Shown: one piece after another, positions 52,608-61,229 of the stretch
Layout of the letters: each line of letters starts with the position of its first letter
How positions within the stretch are numbered: the stretch's first letter is position 1
DNA from: Paeniglutamicibacter cryotolerans
Lineage (GTDB): Bacteria; Actinomycetota; Actinomycetes; Actinomycetales; Micrococcaceae
Assembly: GCF_014190875.1 (NCBI RefSeq)
Contig: NZ_JACHVS010000005.1
Location: forward strand, 1 to 64,000
Length of the DNA: 64,000 nucleotides
Direction: 5' to 3'
Notes under the pieces: generated by a model
The model's database searches: none
The model's input: the letters and a program-made list of their open reading frames with translations, nothing else
What the model was told of the DNA's origin: nothing
Program-made: the position numbers and the translations under genes

Positions 52608-54260
52608 CTATCGGTCGCGTTCTGTTTCCGGCCCCGGCGTCTGCGGTTCATACGTGCGGTTCCGCTTGATCATCGGCGGAACGACACTGCCCGAACGTGG
52701 GGCGGCCTCGGTGCCGAAAATCGGCAGCGGGAAACTGAGCCGAGCCAACCGAACCGACTCAGGAACCTCGGTCCCCATGCCCACGCCCGCCTCCGCTCGG
52801 GTGCCCGCCAGCACCGGTTCGGGCATATCCCGCACAAACGGGACCAAATCCCGGGCAAAAACCAACTCCAAATTTCGGGTCTCCCGCACCCGCAACGACT
52901 GCTGATGCATGTCATGAATCGCCCGCACCGTGCGCAACAACTGCAACAAGAACGCCGACTGCGCAGCACCCTTACTGTTGGAACCGGCGGCCAGCAGCAA
53001 CATCGCTGCTCCCGCCAGCGACGGTAACGCCACCGGCGCCCCATGCACCCGATAATCACGCAACTGCGCCGTCTTAGCCAACTCATCAGCCGTGGCAGCC
53101 AGCGGTCCCGGAACCTGCTCCACCTGTGCGGACCACGTGGCAAAGACCCCCGAAGCCTCCCGTGCCACCCACGCCCACGAGGCATGATCGCCCACCGCCA
53201 AGGACTGCAAGCGCTCAGCTAGCCGTTGCGCTACCGCGGTCTGCTCCTCCCACGACCGGGCACCAGCCACGTGCGGGCCAATCGGTTTCACCTGGTGCTG
53301 ATTGCGGGCCGCGGCATTCCACTCCGCCACCGCATCCATCGAACCCAGCGCCGTGTCAGCCCACCGGGTGCGCAGCTGTCCCAATCCCAGATCACGGGCC
53401 AACTGCCCGCCACCAAACCACACCGGACGTGCCCCCGCCACCGGTCGTTCAGCCACCGAGTAACCGACCACCACATCCGTGGTGCCCTTCGCGTAGCGGG
53501 GGCGCATCAACAGCCCAGCATTACGTCCCTCACACACAAACCCCGCCTCGTTCAGGGCAACGCTGGCAGCAGCGCGCACCTTGCGCTCCAACGACACCCT
53601 GTGCATCTCCCGGCCCTGCCGGATCGCGGTCTGCGGTTCGGCCCGCTCATAACCCCGTGCGGCATGAATCGAGGAAAGCTCCTCCAACCCATACGTTTGC
53701 TCCAACCCCCGACACACCGCCTGGGAACGCGGCTGATCCATATGCACCGAAGCCTTCGTCCCATCCTCACGCACCAAAGACACCGCCAAGTGGATGTGCT
53801 GATTACCTCCCGTACTGGTCCCGTGGTTGATCGCCACCCACCGGCACGGGGCCTTGCCACTGGATTCGGTGAAACCCATCGCCCCCACAAACTCGTTGGC
53901 GATATCCCCCCACTCCTGATCGGTCACCACCCGCTCGTTCGGAGCCAAGCTCAACGAACAATGCCACACATCGGCCTTCACCAAACCCTGATCCACCATT
54001 TCACCGGCACCCGGATCCCAGCGCTTGTTCCGACGCATCACCTGAACACCGAACCGCCGATGCGGCTGATCCAAAAACGCGGCAATCTCAGCCGCGTCCT
54101 GCTGATCCAAAACCCCATCATCAAACCACGCCATCACCGCAGCACTGCCGGCCACCACATGCGGATCCCGATGCACATTGCTCGTCTTCGCCAGATCCGT
54201 CGACACCAAATACGAGAGCAAACCCCGCATCCGCGAACCCCGGGTCACATTCGGAATCAC
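52608..54260 (-). CDS. Relaxase (MobP-like relaxase/mobilisation nuclease)
   Basis: 550 residues from a GTG overlapping the MobC stop. The N-terminal relaxase fold is clear: TRGSRMRGLLSYLV (motif I region), DVWHCSLSLAPNERVVTDQE, and the metal-binding His motif GGNQHIHLAVSLVREDGTKA (H-x-H). The following region (HMDQPRSQAVCRGLEQTYGL) is family-typical. The C-terminal half is helical and unassigned. It nicks oriT and pilots one strand into the recipient; catalytic tyrosine cannot be pinpointed without alignment. Confidence 0.92.
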   Translation of the reverse strand: MIPNVTRGSRMRGLLSYLVSTDLAKTSNVHRDPHVVAGSAAVMAWFDDGVLDQQDAAEIAAFLDQPHRRFGVQVMRRNKRWDPGAGEMVDQGLVKADVWHCSLSLAPNERVVTDQEWGDIANEFVGAMGFTESSGKAPCRWVAINHGTSTGGNQHIHLAVSLVREDGTKASVHMDQPRSQAVCRGLEQTYGLEELSSIHAARGYERAEPQTAIRQGREMHRVSLERKVRAAASVALNEAGFVCEGRNAGLLMRPRYAKGTTDVVVGYSVAERPVAGARPVWFGGGQLARDLGLGQLRTRWADTALGSMDAVAEWNAAARNQHQVKPIGPHVAGARSWEEQTAVAQRLAERLQSLAVGDHASWAWVAREASGVFATWSAQVEQVPGPLAATADELAKTAQLRDYRVHGAPVALPSLAGAAMLLLAAGSNSKGAAQSAFLLQLLRTVRAIHDMHQQSLRVRETRNLELVFARDLVPFVRDMPEPVLAGTRAEAGVGMGTEVPESVRLARLSFPLPIFGTEAAPRSGSVVPPMIKRNRTYEPQTPGPETERDR

Positions 54261-54649
54261 AACCGGATCCCCTCCACCGTGTCACTGATACGAAACGCCA
54301 ACCGGCGCACATACGCCAGTGTGGCCGCCGCCTCCACCGGAAACTCATCCCCCGCATTAGCATGCCGCGCCAACTGATTCACGTTGTTCGACACCCGAGC
54401 CAACAACGTATGAATCGCAAACAACTCAGCCACCATCGCCCGACGCTCCAGCGGCGTCTCCACATTCTCGGACACCGCCGCGGCAATCAACAACCGCGGC
54501 ACCGTCACGCCCTCCCGCTCAGCCCGCGCCACCAACAAAGCATCCTCTTCGGCAGTGACCCACAAATCACGACGCTTCTTCGAACCAGCCGGAGCGTTCT
54601 CCCGCCGGCGCTTCCCCAAACGCAAGCGACGCCCAGGTACCTCAGACAC
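54257..54649 (-). CDS. MobC-like relaxosome accessory protein
   Basis: 130 residues from a GTG at 54649. The basic N-terminus (RRLRLGKRRRENAPAGSKKR) is followed by a ribbon-helix-helix-like DNA-binding part (DLWVTAEEDALLVARAEREG, VTVPRLLIAAAVS) and the MobC signature HTLLARVSNNVNQLARHANA. MobC melts or bends DNA at nic for the relaxase. The frame is open further upstream without similarity, so the exact start is uncertain (another GTG lies 3 codons earlier). Confidence 0.85.
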   Translation of the reverse strand: MSEVPGRRLRLGKRRRENAPAGSKKRRDLWVTAEEDALLVARAEREGVTVPRLLIAAAVSENVETPLERRAMVAELFAIHTLLARVSNNVNQLARHANAGDEFPVEAAATLAYVRRLAFRISDTVEGIRL

Positions 54650-55352
54650 CCCAACCACCGCCTTCCAGCAGCCCAGCGCAGCGACCCCGAAACCTTGAGG
54701 GGAACACACCACCAGTGTGCGCTCACCGACGCCCCGCGTCCAGAGCCAAAGCCATTTACACCCGTGTAAATGTATAGCTTGCTCCGCTGCTTTTGGTTGA
54801 GCCGTCTTCCCACCAAATTCAGGGCTCGAGACACACCCGCCATGAGGATCATTTCCTCCACCCCTCTCATCCGCACCCTCACCTCCGGGGAACGAATTTT
54901 CCCGGTATGCACGACGGCAGCTTTTCGGGCAAAGCCCAGAACACTCAACACCACCTCTACCCAGCAGAGCCCAGCCCAGGCCTTCACGGGACCGAGCACT
55001 CGCGCGGTGCATATGCTCGACGACGCGTCGGCGGGTGCCTGCCCAGCACGAACCACCTTCCAGCTTTGCCAGGCATCATGCGGACGGACCCACCACGACC
55101 CCGCCCCACCACGTCGGGCTCCCACCCTCGGGCGCATGAACGATCCCCCGCGGACGCGGCATCGGAGCCGACAGGGGGCGAACCTGCCAGGTGCGAACCA
55201 GCAGGGTCGGAACCGGAGGGTGGGAACGGCGCTCGGGCAGAAAAAGCAGAGGCCGGGATCGGGGCATGAAAGAAGGGATGGAGGTGAGGATACTTTCCTC
55301 TCCCCCATCCCCGAACCGATGGTGCGCCGACCGCTGGTCCCACTCGATGGCC
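54650..55352. other. Intergenic region upstream of mobC, candidate oriT
   Basis: 700 bp between mobC and the DUF4192 gene, very GC-rich, without a gene I can support. It holds ATTTACAC-CC-GTGTAAAT (54754-54771), a perfect dyad in a local AT-rich patch 105 bp upstream of mobC. In MobC-relaxase plasmids oriT commonly lies here. I do not recognise a nic consensus. Confidence 0.45.
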
Positions 55353-56405
55353 TCAGTGCTTCGTGATCGCCGAGACCGGCAAGTGCCCGTCCGTGATCAA
55401 CCGCATCAACAACACGGTCAGCCGATGGGTGGGGTCAGTGGACTGGGCCAGGTTCAGGAAGTTCATCGCCTCGGTACCCTTGCCTTGGATCCAGCGCGTC
55501 CACCCCAACCCAGCCAACAGGTCCACCCGGTCCTGCGGTGGAACATATTCCAACGCCGCATAGATCGCATCTGCACCGTCGGTGAAGAACTCCCAGTCAT
55601 CGGGGGCCCGCTCCCCCAGCAGGACCGCCCCGATGCTGTCCATCTCATCCTCGGTGGTAGCCAAGAAGCCAAAGAGCAGATCCCGGATTCCCTTGTTCGT
55701 ACACATCCCGGCCAACCACGCACCCTGCTCCGGGGTGATCGTTCCGGTGCACTGGTACCCCATGACCAACCCGATCAGCCGGGCACACACCATGGTGCGC
55801 GTTCCCCGATGCCCGGCATCCAACCCGCTGGCCTCCTCCCGGCTCCTCTGAAGCTCCGAGACCTTCGTCTGGGTGGGATCGTAGGGCGGAATGTCGGCGG
55901 CAAGCTTCGCATAGCAGGTGGTGGACGCCATGAGTTCCAACGCGGTCGTGCAGAGTGCCACCGCACCCACCGGGACCTTCCCGCCCTGGTGGTGGGCGGG
56001 GCTTGCGGACGGGGTCCCGGGCTGGTTGCCCGCAGGGCATTCGGGCTGGGTTTCGGTGTACTCGGTGATGAATCCGTCCCTGATCCGCACCGCACCCCGG
56101 ATCGGGCACCGGGACACGGTGAGCACCAGATCCAACGCCCGATACTGTGCCGGGCTCATCGCCCGTTCATCTTCAAAGCTGAGCAACATGACCCCGGTAA
56201 TGCTCGACACCTGCTGCACATACCCACCCACCACCGAAGCCCACGCCCCGGCCGGGACCCCCGGGTCCGCATCCAAGCGCAGGGTCGCGCTCAATGCGTG
56301 GTCCTCTAACAGCATGAGCACCACCGAGGAGGTGGGGGTGAAGCCCAGGGCGTGGACGGCAACGGCGATCAGGTCGATGCTCGTGCTGGCGGTGATCTTG
56401 TCCAT
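55353..56405 (-). CDS. DUF4192-domain protein
   Basis: 350 residues from MDKITASTSIDLIAVAVHAL, SD GAGGA 8 nt upstream. The DUF4192 pattern is evident: the LGFTPTSSVVLMLL start, ADPGVPAGAWASVVGGYVQQ, CPIRGAVRIRDGFITEY, and a C-terminal helical repeat region (WEFFTDGADAIYAALEYVPP, LLAGLGWTRWIQGKGTEAMN, FLNLAQSTDPTHRL). Its function is unknown; it is widespread in actinobacteria, often on plasmids and beside mobilisation genes. Confidence 0.9.
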   Translation of the reverse strand: MDKITASTSIDLIAVAVHALGFTPTSSVVLMLLEDHALSATLRLDADPGVPAGAWASVVGGYVQQVSSITGVMLLSFEDERAMSPAQYRALDLVLTVSRCPIRGAVRIRDGFITEYTETQPECPAGNQPGTPSASPAHHQGGKVPVGAVALCTTALELMASTTCYAKLAADIPPYDPTQTKVSELQRSREEASGLDAGHRGTRTMVCARLIGLVMGYQCTGTITPEQGAWLAGMCTNKGIRDLLFGFLATTEDEMDSIGAVLLGERAPDDWEFFTDGADAIYAALEYVPPQDRVDLLAGLGWTRWIQGKGTEAMNFLNLAQSTDPTHRLTVLLMRLITDGHLPVSAITKH

Positions 56406-56469
56406 GGTTCTGTCCTCATTTCTGGTGACCGGGGTACGGTGCCAGCCCCGTGGTCCTTTCTCCCCCATG

Positions 56470-56679
56470 TTTTTTGTTTGCTGGCGCAATGAAATGGAGC
56501 GGGGCCGGGCCAAGCACAGCAACCCGCAGGGCGTGGTGGACAAAAGTTCTTGACCGAAAGAAGCGACGCAGGAGCGCGGTCAAGAAGTTTTGTCCACCAC
56601 GGCCCGGAGCGAGGAACGAGCGTAGTGGCTTGTGTGCTTGGCCCGGTCCCATACACTCCGCAGGACAGCAAACAAAAAA
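56470..56679. repeat. Three-tier nested palindrome (~210 bp)
   Basis: Three pairs of inverted arms share one centre. Outer: TTTTTTGTTTGCTG (56470-56483) with its complement at 56666-56679, perfect. Middle: CCGGGCCAAGCACA (56505-56518) with 56633-56646, perfect. Inner: GTGGTGGACAAAAGTTCTTG plus ACC (56533-56555) with 56578-56600, one mismatch in 23. The 22-bp loop and the right-hand gap carry GCGACGCAGGAGCGC and GCGAGGAACGAGCG. Two more hairpins follow: CCTGATGCGCC-GCA-GGCGTCTCAGG (near 56702) and CCGGACG-N9-CGTCCGG (near 56737). No gene lies between 56406 and 57326. Confidence 0.85.
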
Positions 56680-57326
56680 GGGTTTGCGGCCGCCAGGCCG
56701 CTGCCTGATGCGCCGCAGGCGTCTCAGGCTTGATTGCCGGACGCGTAGCGGACGTCCGGTTCTGGGGTGCGAGCGTGCGAGTACTCCAGGGGCCCGAAAA
56801 CGGTTGCCGCGCCCCGGAGCCGGTGAATCGCTGGTGTCGGGTCCCCGGCGGTGGGTCAGCTCTGGCCACCTCACCGAGGCCGGGGTGATGGCCGGGCCTC
56901 TGGGCTCTCTCGTACCGGGTGGGCAGGTGCGTGGGGATTACGGGGGGGGGTGAAGACAGTGGCGTGCGCCGAAGCCCGCGACGAGCTGATCAACACCAGT
57001 AAGACATTCAAGATCTGAGGTGCTCAAGGCCCGGGGCCTTCCGAGAACTCGGCCTGGCCTGGGTCTGGGCTGGGTCTGGGCGTGGACCGTTCCACCGGGT
57101 CCCGGGCAGTGCCGTGCCAGCCCACCCCAGCAGGATCCACCGAGAACAGATCGTCCTTTTCAGGCGCTCCTCCCCAGCTGTCGAATCAAGGCTGCAAAAC
57201 GCCTCCCGTACCCAGGGGGTATCAACGGCGAGGCGTTCGGCCAGAGAACGGTTCAAATCGTCCCCACCACGTGAGTAGAGTACGAGGAGACCCGATACCT
57301 GGGTGTGATGAATCTTTGGGGGAAGA

Positions 57327-57812
57327 ATGAAAAAGTTCGGTGCCGTGTGGTGCGGTATGTTTCTGGCTCTGGCGATGGTGGTAGGACCGGCACTACCGGC
57401 TTCCGCGGCAGCCATCGGTCCGGCGGCCATCACCAAGGTCGTCGCGAAGAAGGATAAGAAGCCGTTTACCGAACTGCGAAATTCGGTGACGGGGAAAAGG
57501 ATCAAGGTCAAGGGATACACCACGTGCCTGAAGATTTCGGCACACAAGAAATGGGCCGGGTCCTATGCAGTGGCCATTTATCAGGGTTCGCAGGTGAAAA
57601 CCCGCAAGTACGTGGGCACGATCATCCAGGACAAGGGCTATGACCAAGACCCCTGCTTTGCCTCCGGTAAGACGCGAGCGGACGCCGGCAAGCTCAAGAA
57701 GCTGGGATTCTATGGGCTTGAACCGAAGACCACCTATACCTTCGAGGTTCATGCCTTCGGTGGCCGCTCCCACAAGGACACTCTGAAAGTCCTCAAGGTC
57801 AAGACACCGTAG
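57327..57812 (+). CDS. Secreted protein of unknown function
   Basis: 161 residues. A signal peptide is clear (KKFG, then VWCGMFLALAMVVGPALPAS with an ASA-A cleavage site near residue 27). The mature part is basic, contains two cysteines (TTCLKIS, QDPCFAS) that could pair, and looks like a small beta-rich domain (GSYAVAIYQGSQVKTRKYVG, TYTFEVHAFGGRSHKDTLK). SD GGGGGAAG. No family recognised; a surface role in mating or competition is only a guess. Confidence 0.7.
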   Translation: MKKFGAVWCGMFLALAMVVGPALPASAAAIGPAAITKVVAKKDKKPFTELRNSVTGKRIKVKGYTTCLKISAHKKWAGSYAVAIYQGSQVKTRKYVGTIIQDKGYDQDPCFASGKTRADAGKLKKLGFYGLEPKTTYTFEVHAFGGRSHKDTLKVLKVKTP

Positions 57813-57998
57813 TACCACGCTCGCGTTCACACGGCTTGGGGTGCCAATGGGCTTCGGAACCTCACCGGTACAGCAGCTCCGAGGCGAATACCCGTTCACG
57901 GATCTTCGACGGCCAAACCTGCGGGGTCACCAACCGACGCTGAAAAATTAGAGCCATCAGTAGATCCACCTTCATTCAGGACATCGCCGGCCAATGGT

Positions 57999-58256
57999 TC
58001 AGGGCAAGGGATCGCTGTCGGTGTCCTCGGGGTGAGTGTGGTGGGTGACGGCGGGATGAGCAGCATTGGTCTCGGCGGGGAGGCCGGCCTCGAAGTGGGA
58101 ACGGCGGACGCAGCGCTGCATGAACGCGATCACGATCTCCCGCTGCGACTTACCCTCCAACGCCGCATAGGCCTTGAACTGGTGGGCGAGCTCCGCCGGA
58201 ACATCGAAGTTCAACCGCTTCTGCACCACCCCCGCGGCTGTGGGCTTCGCACTCAC
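57999..58256 (-). CDS. Ribbon-helix-helix DNA-binding protein
   Basis: 85 residues. The N-terminal beta strand and two helices (VQKRLNFDVPAELAHQFKAY, AALEGKSQREIVIAFMQRCV) fit the CopG/ParG type. The C-terminal 25 residues are His/Pro/Glu-rich and likely disordered. It overlaps the redoxin gene by 4 nt and probably represses the operon through the dyad upstream of that gene. A partition (ParG-like) role is an alternative. Confidence 0.75.
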   Translation of the reverse strand: MSAKPTAAGVVQKRLNFDVPAELAHQFKAYAALEGKSQREIVIAFMQRCVRRSHFEAGLPAETNAAHPAVTHHTHPEDTDSDPLP

Positions 58257-58507
58257 CCGGACACCTCCTGGCTTACATAAGCGATCGCCCGCTCAATGTT
58301 GGCCGGGTTCAACCCGGACCAATGAAACTGATCATCAACCACGACGACCGGCGCCTGGGAATAGCCGAGCTCCTCGGTGACGTATTCCAGCGCTGCCGGT
58401 ACCTGGGTCAGGTCGACCTCCGTGAACGGGATCCCGGCCGCGGCAAGCTTCTGGACCGTCTTACGGCACCCGAAGCACCCCGGTTTCGTATAGATCGTGA
58501 TGGCCAT
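58253..58507 (-). CDS. NrdH/glutaredoxin-like redoxin
   Basis: 84 residues from MAITIYTKPGCFGCRKTVQK. The active site is C-F-G-C in place of the more usual C-P-Y-C or C-V/M-Q-C. The rest has the thioredoxin-fold glutaredoxin pattern, including the cis-Pro in SQAPVVVVDDQFHWSGLNPA, and the WSG-x-x-P seen in NrdH. It likely reduces protein disulfides, possibly with the host thioredoxin reductase. The start at 58507 has AGGGG 8 nt upstream; an ATG two codons earlier is too close to it. Confidence 0.85.
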   Translation of the reverse strand: MAITIYTKPGCFGCRKTVQKLAAAGIPFTEVDLTQVPAALEYVTEELGYSQAPVVVVDDQFHWSGLNPANIERAIAYVSQEVSG

Positions 58508-58535
58508 GTTCATCGCCCCTCTTCGTCCAATCCGA

Positions 58536-58564
58536 TACCCTCATTCTACCCTCAAATGAGGGTA
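58536..58564. promoter_or_regulatory. Candidate operator of the redoxin/RHH operon
   Basis: TACCCTCA-AA-TGAGGGTA (58547-58564) is a perfect dyad. A further half-copy TACCCTCATT lies just before it (58536-58545), 11 bp apart, i.e. one helical turn. This tandem half-site pattern suits ribbon-helix-helix repressors. It sits 30-57 bp upstream of the redoxin start. The stretch 58565-58963 holds no gene I can support. Confidence 0.55.
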
Positions 58565-58963
58565 AGAACCATGGATAATCCCCGGAATTCCGCGGAATAT
58601 CAGGGTGTTGACGGGTGGTTAGCAATACCGCACCGGACCGTTGCCTCCTGGTCACAGTCGGAAGACATCGGTGGATCGCGGCTTAGACAAAGTGACGCCT
58701 ACACCTCAAAAGATCGGCACGTATGATAACCACCGCCTCAGCGACAGAGCAGAAATACCGTCATCCATGGATACCTCAGCATCCCGCAGGCCGGCGGCTC
58801 ACAGATCCCCGACGTGCGGCGTCGATGATGAGGATCAGAGGCACGTATGCCGACGTGGAGGGCATTGGTGACCGACGGCATGAAATCGGCATCCGCAGGC
58901 CTGTGAGACGATGTGTACCTACATCGGCGGACTCGACCCCCGCCTTCCCCACCAGGAGTCCTG

Positions 58964-59356
58964 ATGCCTGCGTTGCCCGCCATTGACCACCTAGCTTTGA
59001 CCGTGAGCGACGTGGAGGTCAGCGTCCTTTTTTACTCCCGCCTGTTGGGTGCAGAGCCCTCCGGGACGATGCTCGATGGCCCGTTTATCCGACGTAAATT
59101 CGATCTCGGTGGAGGAGCATCACTGGGACTAACGGAGCATCAAGCAGCCACCGGCGAGAACCGATTCGATGAACACCATCCGGGCCTGGATCATGTCGGC
59201 TTTTCCGTAGCCAGCTCAGCGGAACTTCTGCAATGGGCCGCGCATCTGGATAGCATCGGCGTAGTCCACAGCGGGCTCATCGACGCCCCCTATGGAACGG
59301 CACTTAACTTCAAGGACCCGGACGGCATCGCGCTGGAGTTCTTCGTGTCTCAGTAG
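58964..59356 (+). CDS. VOC-family (glyoxalase-like) protein
   Basis: 130 residues from MPALPAIDHLALTVSDVEVS, SD CAGGAG. The vicinal-oxygen-chelate fold shows two beta-alpha-beta-beta-beta modules: IDHLALTV and LDHVGFSV carry the two metal His positions, and ALEFFV ends with the Glu ligand. Single-domain VOC proteins include glyoxalases, dioxygenases and antibiotic-binding resistance proteins; which applies is not visible. Confidence 0.88.
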   Translation: MPALPAIDHLALTVSDVEVSVLFYSRLLGAEPSGTMLDGPFIRRKFDLGGGASLGLTEHQAATGENRFDEHHPGLDHVGFSVASSAELLQWAAHLDSIGVVHSGLIDAPYGTALNFKDPDGIALEFFVSQ

Positions 59357-59879
59357 GGGTTCATTCGGTTCCTGAGCTGGACAGCTTTTTGAGACAGATT
59401 GGACCGTCTGTAATTGTTGGTGATTCCCTGGACACGGTGGCAGATATTTGTGCTCGTGCGCTATCGCGGTTCTTGCCTTCCATATACGGGTCGTAATTGC
59501 TCCTGAAACCCTTTCCCAGGCTCAAGGCCTGTGGTTGATCCTGAGGAGAACAGTCTCATACTTTGCCGACCCTTGAGAGGCTCGGTTTTGGTCTCGGCTA
59601 GATGCTTGATGCTTGATGCTCCAACATCAGCAGCGCCATGGTGGTCATCCGCAGCCCTGGCTGATCGACGGGTCATGGGGAACCTCATCCAGGCTGGCCA
59701 TCGTCCCAATTTCAATGGGTGTGCTCCTCGACTGCACCGGACTTCGTGGTGGCGGTCGCCACGGCAGAGCTCTGATGCCTGATGCTGGGCCTGTGGGGGT
59801 CGCTCATTTTCAGCTCATTCGCCTATCTCACAATGGGCTGCAGGCGGTATCGCCCCCTTGACCACCGAAGGAGACCTTA
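59357..59879. other. Gene-free stretch before the membrane protein gene
   Basis: 520 bp with no convincing gene. A short direct repeat (GATGCTTGATGCTTGATGCT) occurs near 59603. The right edge (GAAGGAGACC) is the SD of the next gene. Confidence 0.5.
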
Positions 59880-61130
59880 ATGAGCATGCCCTTCCCGCTC
59901 AACACATCGGCGTTGCAGGTATCTGATGAGGCGCCGGGGCCGGTCAAATCCCGGTTCATGAAGGTACCGATCATCACCGCGACGTTCTGGACGATCAAGA
60001 TCCTGTCAACCACGGTGGGAGAGACTTTCGCCGACTACCTGGCGGTGAACGTCGGCCTCGGACCGCTCATTACGACCGGCATGATGATCACTCTGCTCGC
60101 CGTGGCGCTTGTTCTCCAGTTCCGAACGCGGAGCTACACCCCGTGGATATACTGGCTCAGCGTTGTGCTGGTGAGTATCGTGGGTACTCAAATCACGGAC
60201 TTCTTCACCGACACGCTGGGTATAAGCCTGTATGTCTCCACCGCGATCTTCACGGTGTTGTTGATCGCGGTTTTCACCACCTGGTACTTCCAGGAGCGCA
60301 CTTTGGCGATCACGTCGATCGATACGGTGCGGCGAGAGGCCTTCTACTGGGCCGCGATCCTCACCGCGTTCGCCCTCGGTACCGCCGCCGGCGACCTGGC
60401 GACCGAGGCGCTGGGACTTGGATTCCTGTGGGGCTCCATCATCTTCGGCGCTCTCATAGTGGCGTGCGGGATTGCGGTTCGGGCAGGAGCCCCGGTGGTT
60501 GCGGCCTTCTGGGTCGCTTATGTCCTGACACGCCCGCTGGGTGCCTCCATCGGTGATCTCCTGACCCAGGACCGCAGTTACGGCGGCATGGGAGTGGGGG
60601 CCGCGGTCACCAGCGTGCTGTTCCTGGCCGTCATCCTGATCCTGGTCGTACGCGAGCAGATCCATGTCCAACGGCACGGGGTGCTGACCAAGGGACAAAC
60701 CGCTGCTGGAGGACGCATGCGCGACTTCGTTTGGGCAGGGGCCGGCATGGTCGCAATCGTCGTTGCGGCCGCGACAGTGACGTCCCTCCAAGCGGAGCAG
60801 GCGCCGGTGAGTGCCGCGACGCTCAGTTCGGCCACCGGCGCGCAGGCGAGGGGGCCACTGGGTGACCTCTCGACGTTCTCAGCGATCGTTGATGACGTCA
60901 CCGCGAAGATCGAGGCCGGCGATCTCCCCGCAGCGCGTACACGCGTCAAGGACCTTGAGACCGCATGGGACAGCGCCGAGGCCGGGCTTAAACCGAAATC
61001 ACCGGCTGCTTGGGGAACGATGGACAAGGCGATCGATGGGGAGCTGACCTCCCTGCGTGCCGACCACCCTGACCAGGGGACCTGTCTGGCAGCGACACAT
61101 CACTTACAATCGGTCATTGACTCCCCGTAA
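59880..61130 (+). CDS. COG4705-like multi-pass membrane protein with extracytoplasmic C-terminal extension
   Basis: 416 residues. Residues ~30-265 contain eight or so helices in a repeated pattern: FWTIKILSTTVGETFADYLA, ...GTQITDFFTDTLGISLYVST, ...GTAAGDLATEALGLGFLWGS and ...RPLGASIGDLLTQ. The recurring T/G-x-GD/E-x-x-x-D/T motif marks the COG4705 family. A ninth helix (VWAGAGMVAIVVAAATVTSL) leads to a ~110-residue helical tail (FSAIVDDVTAKIEAGDLPAA, LETAWDSAEAGLKP) probably outside the cell. SD AAGGAGA. It lies just upstream of the two-component genes and may be the sensed or regulated transporter. Confidence 0.8.
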   Translation: MSMPFPLNTSALQVSDEAPGPVKSRFMKVPIITATFWTIKILSTTVGETFADYLAVNVGLGPLITTGMMITLLAVALVLQFRTRSYTPWIYWLSVVLVSIVGTQITDFFTDTLGISLYVSTAIFTVLLIAVFTTWYFQERTLAITSIDTVRREAFYWAAILTAFALGTAAGDLATEALGLGFLWGSIIFGALIVACGIAVRAGAPVVAAFWVAYVLTRPLGASIGDLLTQDRSYGGMGVGAAVTSVLFLAVILILVVREQIHVQRHGVLTKGQTAAGGRMRDFVWAGAGMVAIVVAAATVTSLQAEQAPVSAATLSSATGAQARGPLGDLSTFSAIVDDVTAKIEAGDLPAARTRVKDLETAWDSAEAGLKPKSPAAWGTMDKAIDGELTSLRADHPDQGTCLAATHHLQSVIDSP

Positions 61131-61151
61131 GTGCACAGGACATTGAACCAT

Positions 61152-61213
61152 CATGGACGGTGGCTACGCTGTCGCGCTCGTCATCGGGCACGATGACGCA
61201 GCCACCGTCCATG
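61152..61213. promoter_or_regulatory. Long interrupted hairpin between the membrane protein and the response regulator
   Basis: CATGGACGGTGGCTACG (61152-61168) pairs with 61197-61213 (16 of 17). Inside, TCATCG-GGCA-CGATGA (61181-61196) is a perfect second dyad that abuts the right arm. There is no T-run, so it looks more like an operator or RNA control element ahead of the response regulator than a plain terminator. Confidence 0.55.
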
Positions 61214-61229
61214 CACTGGAAGGAACAAT

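Noticed and set aside
54505..55308. Long open frames on both strands upstream of mobC
   Set aside because: High GC keeps many frames open; none has a family match, and codon-position bias supports only the short MobC-like frame.
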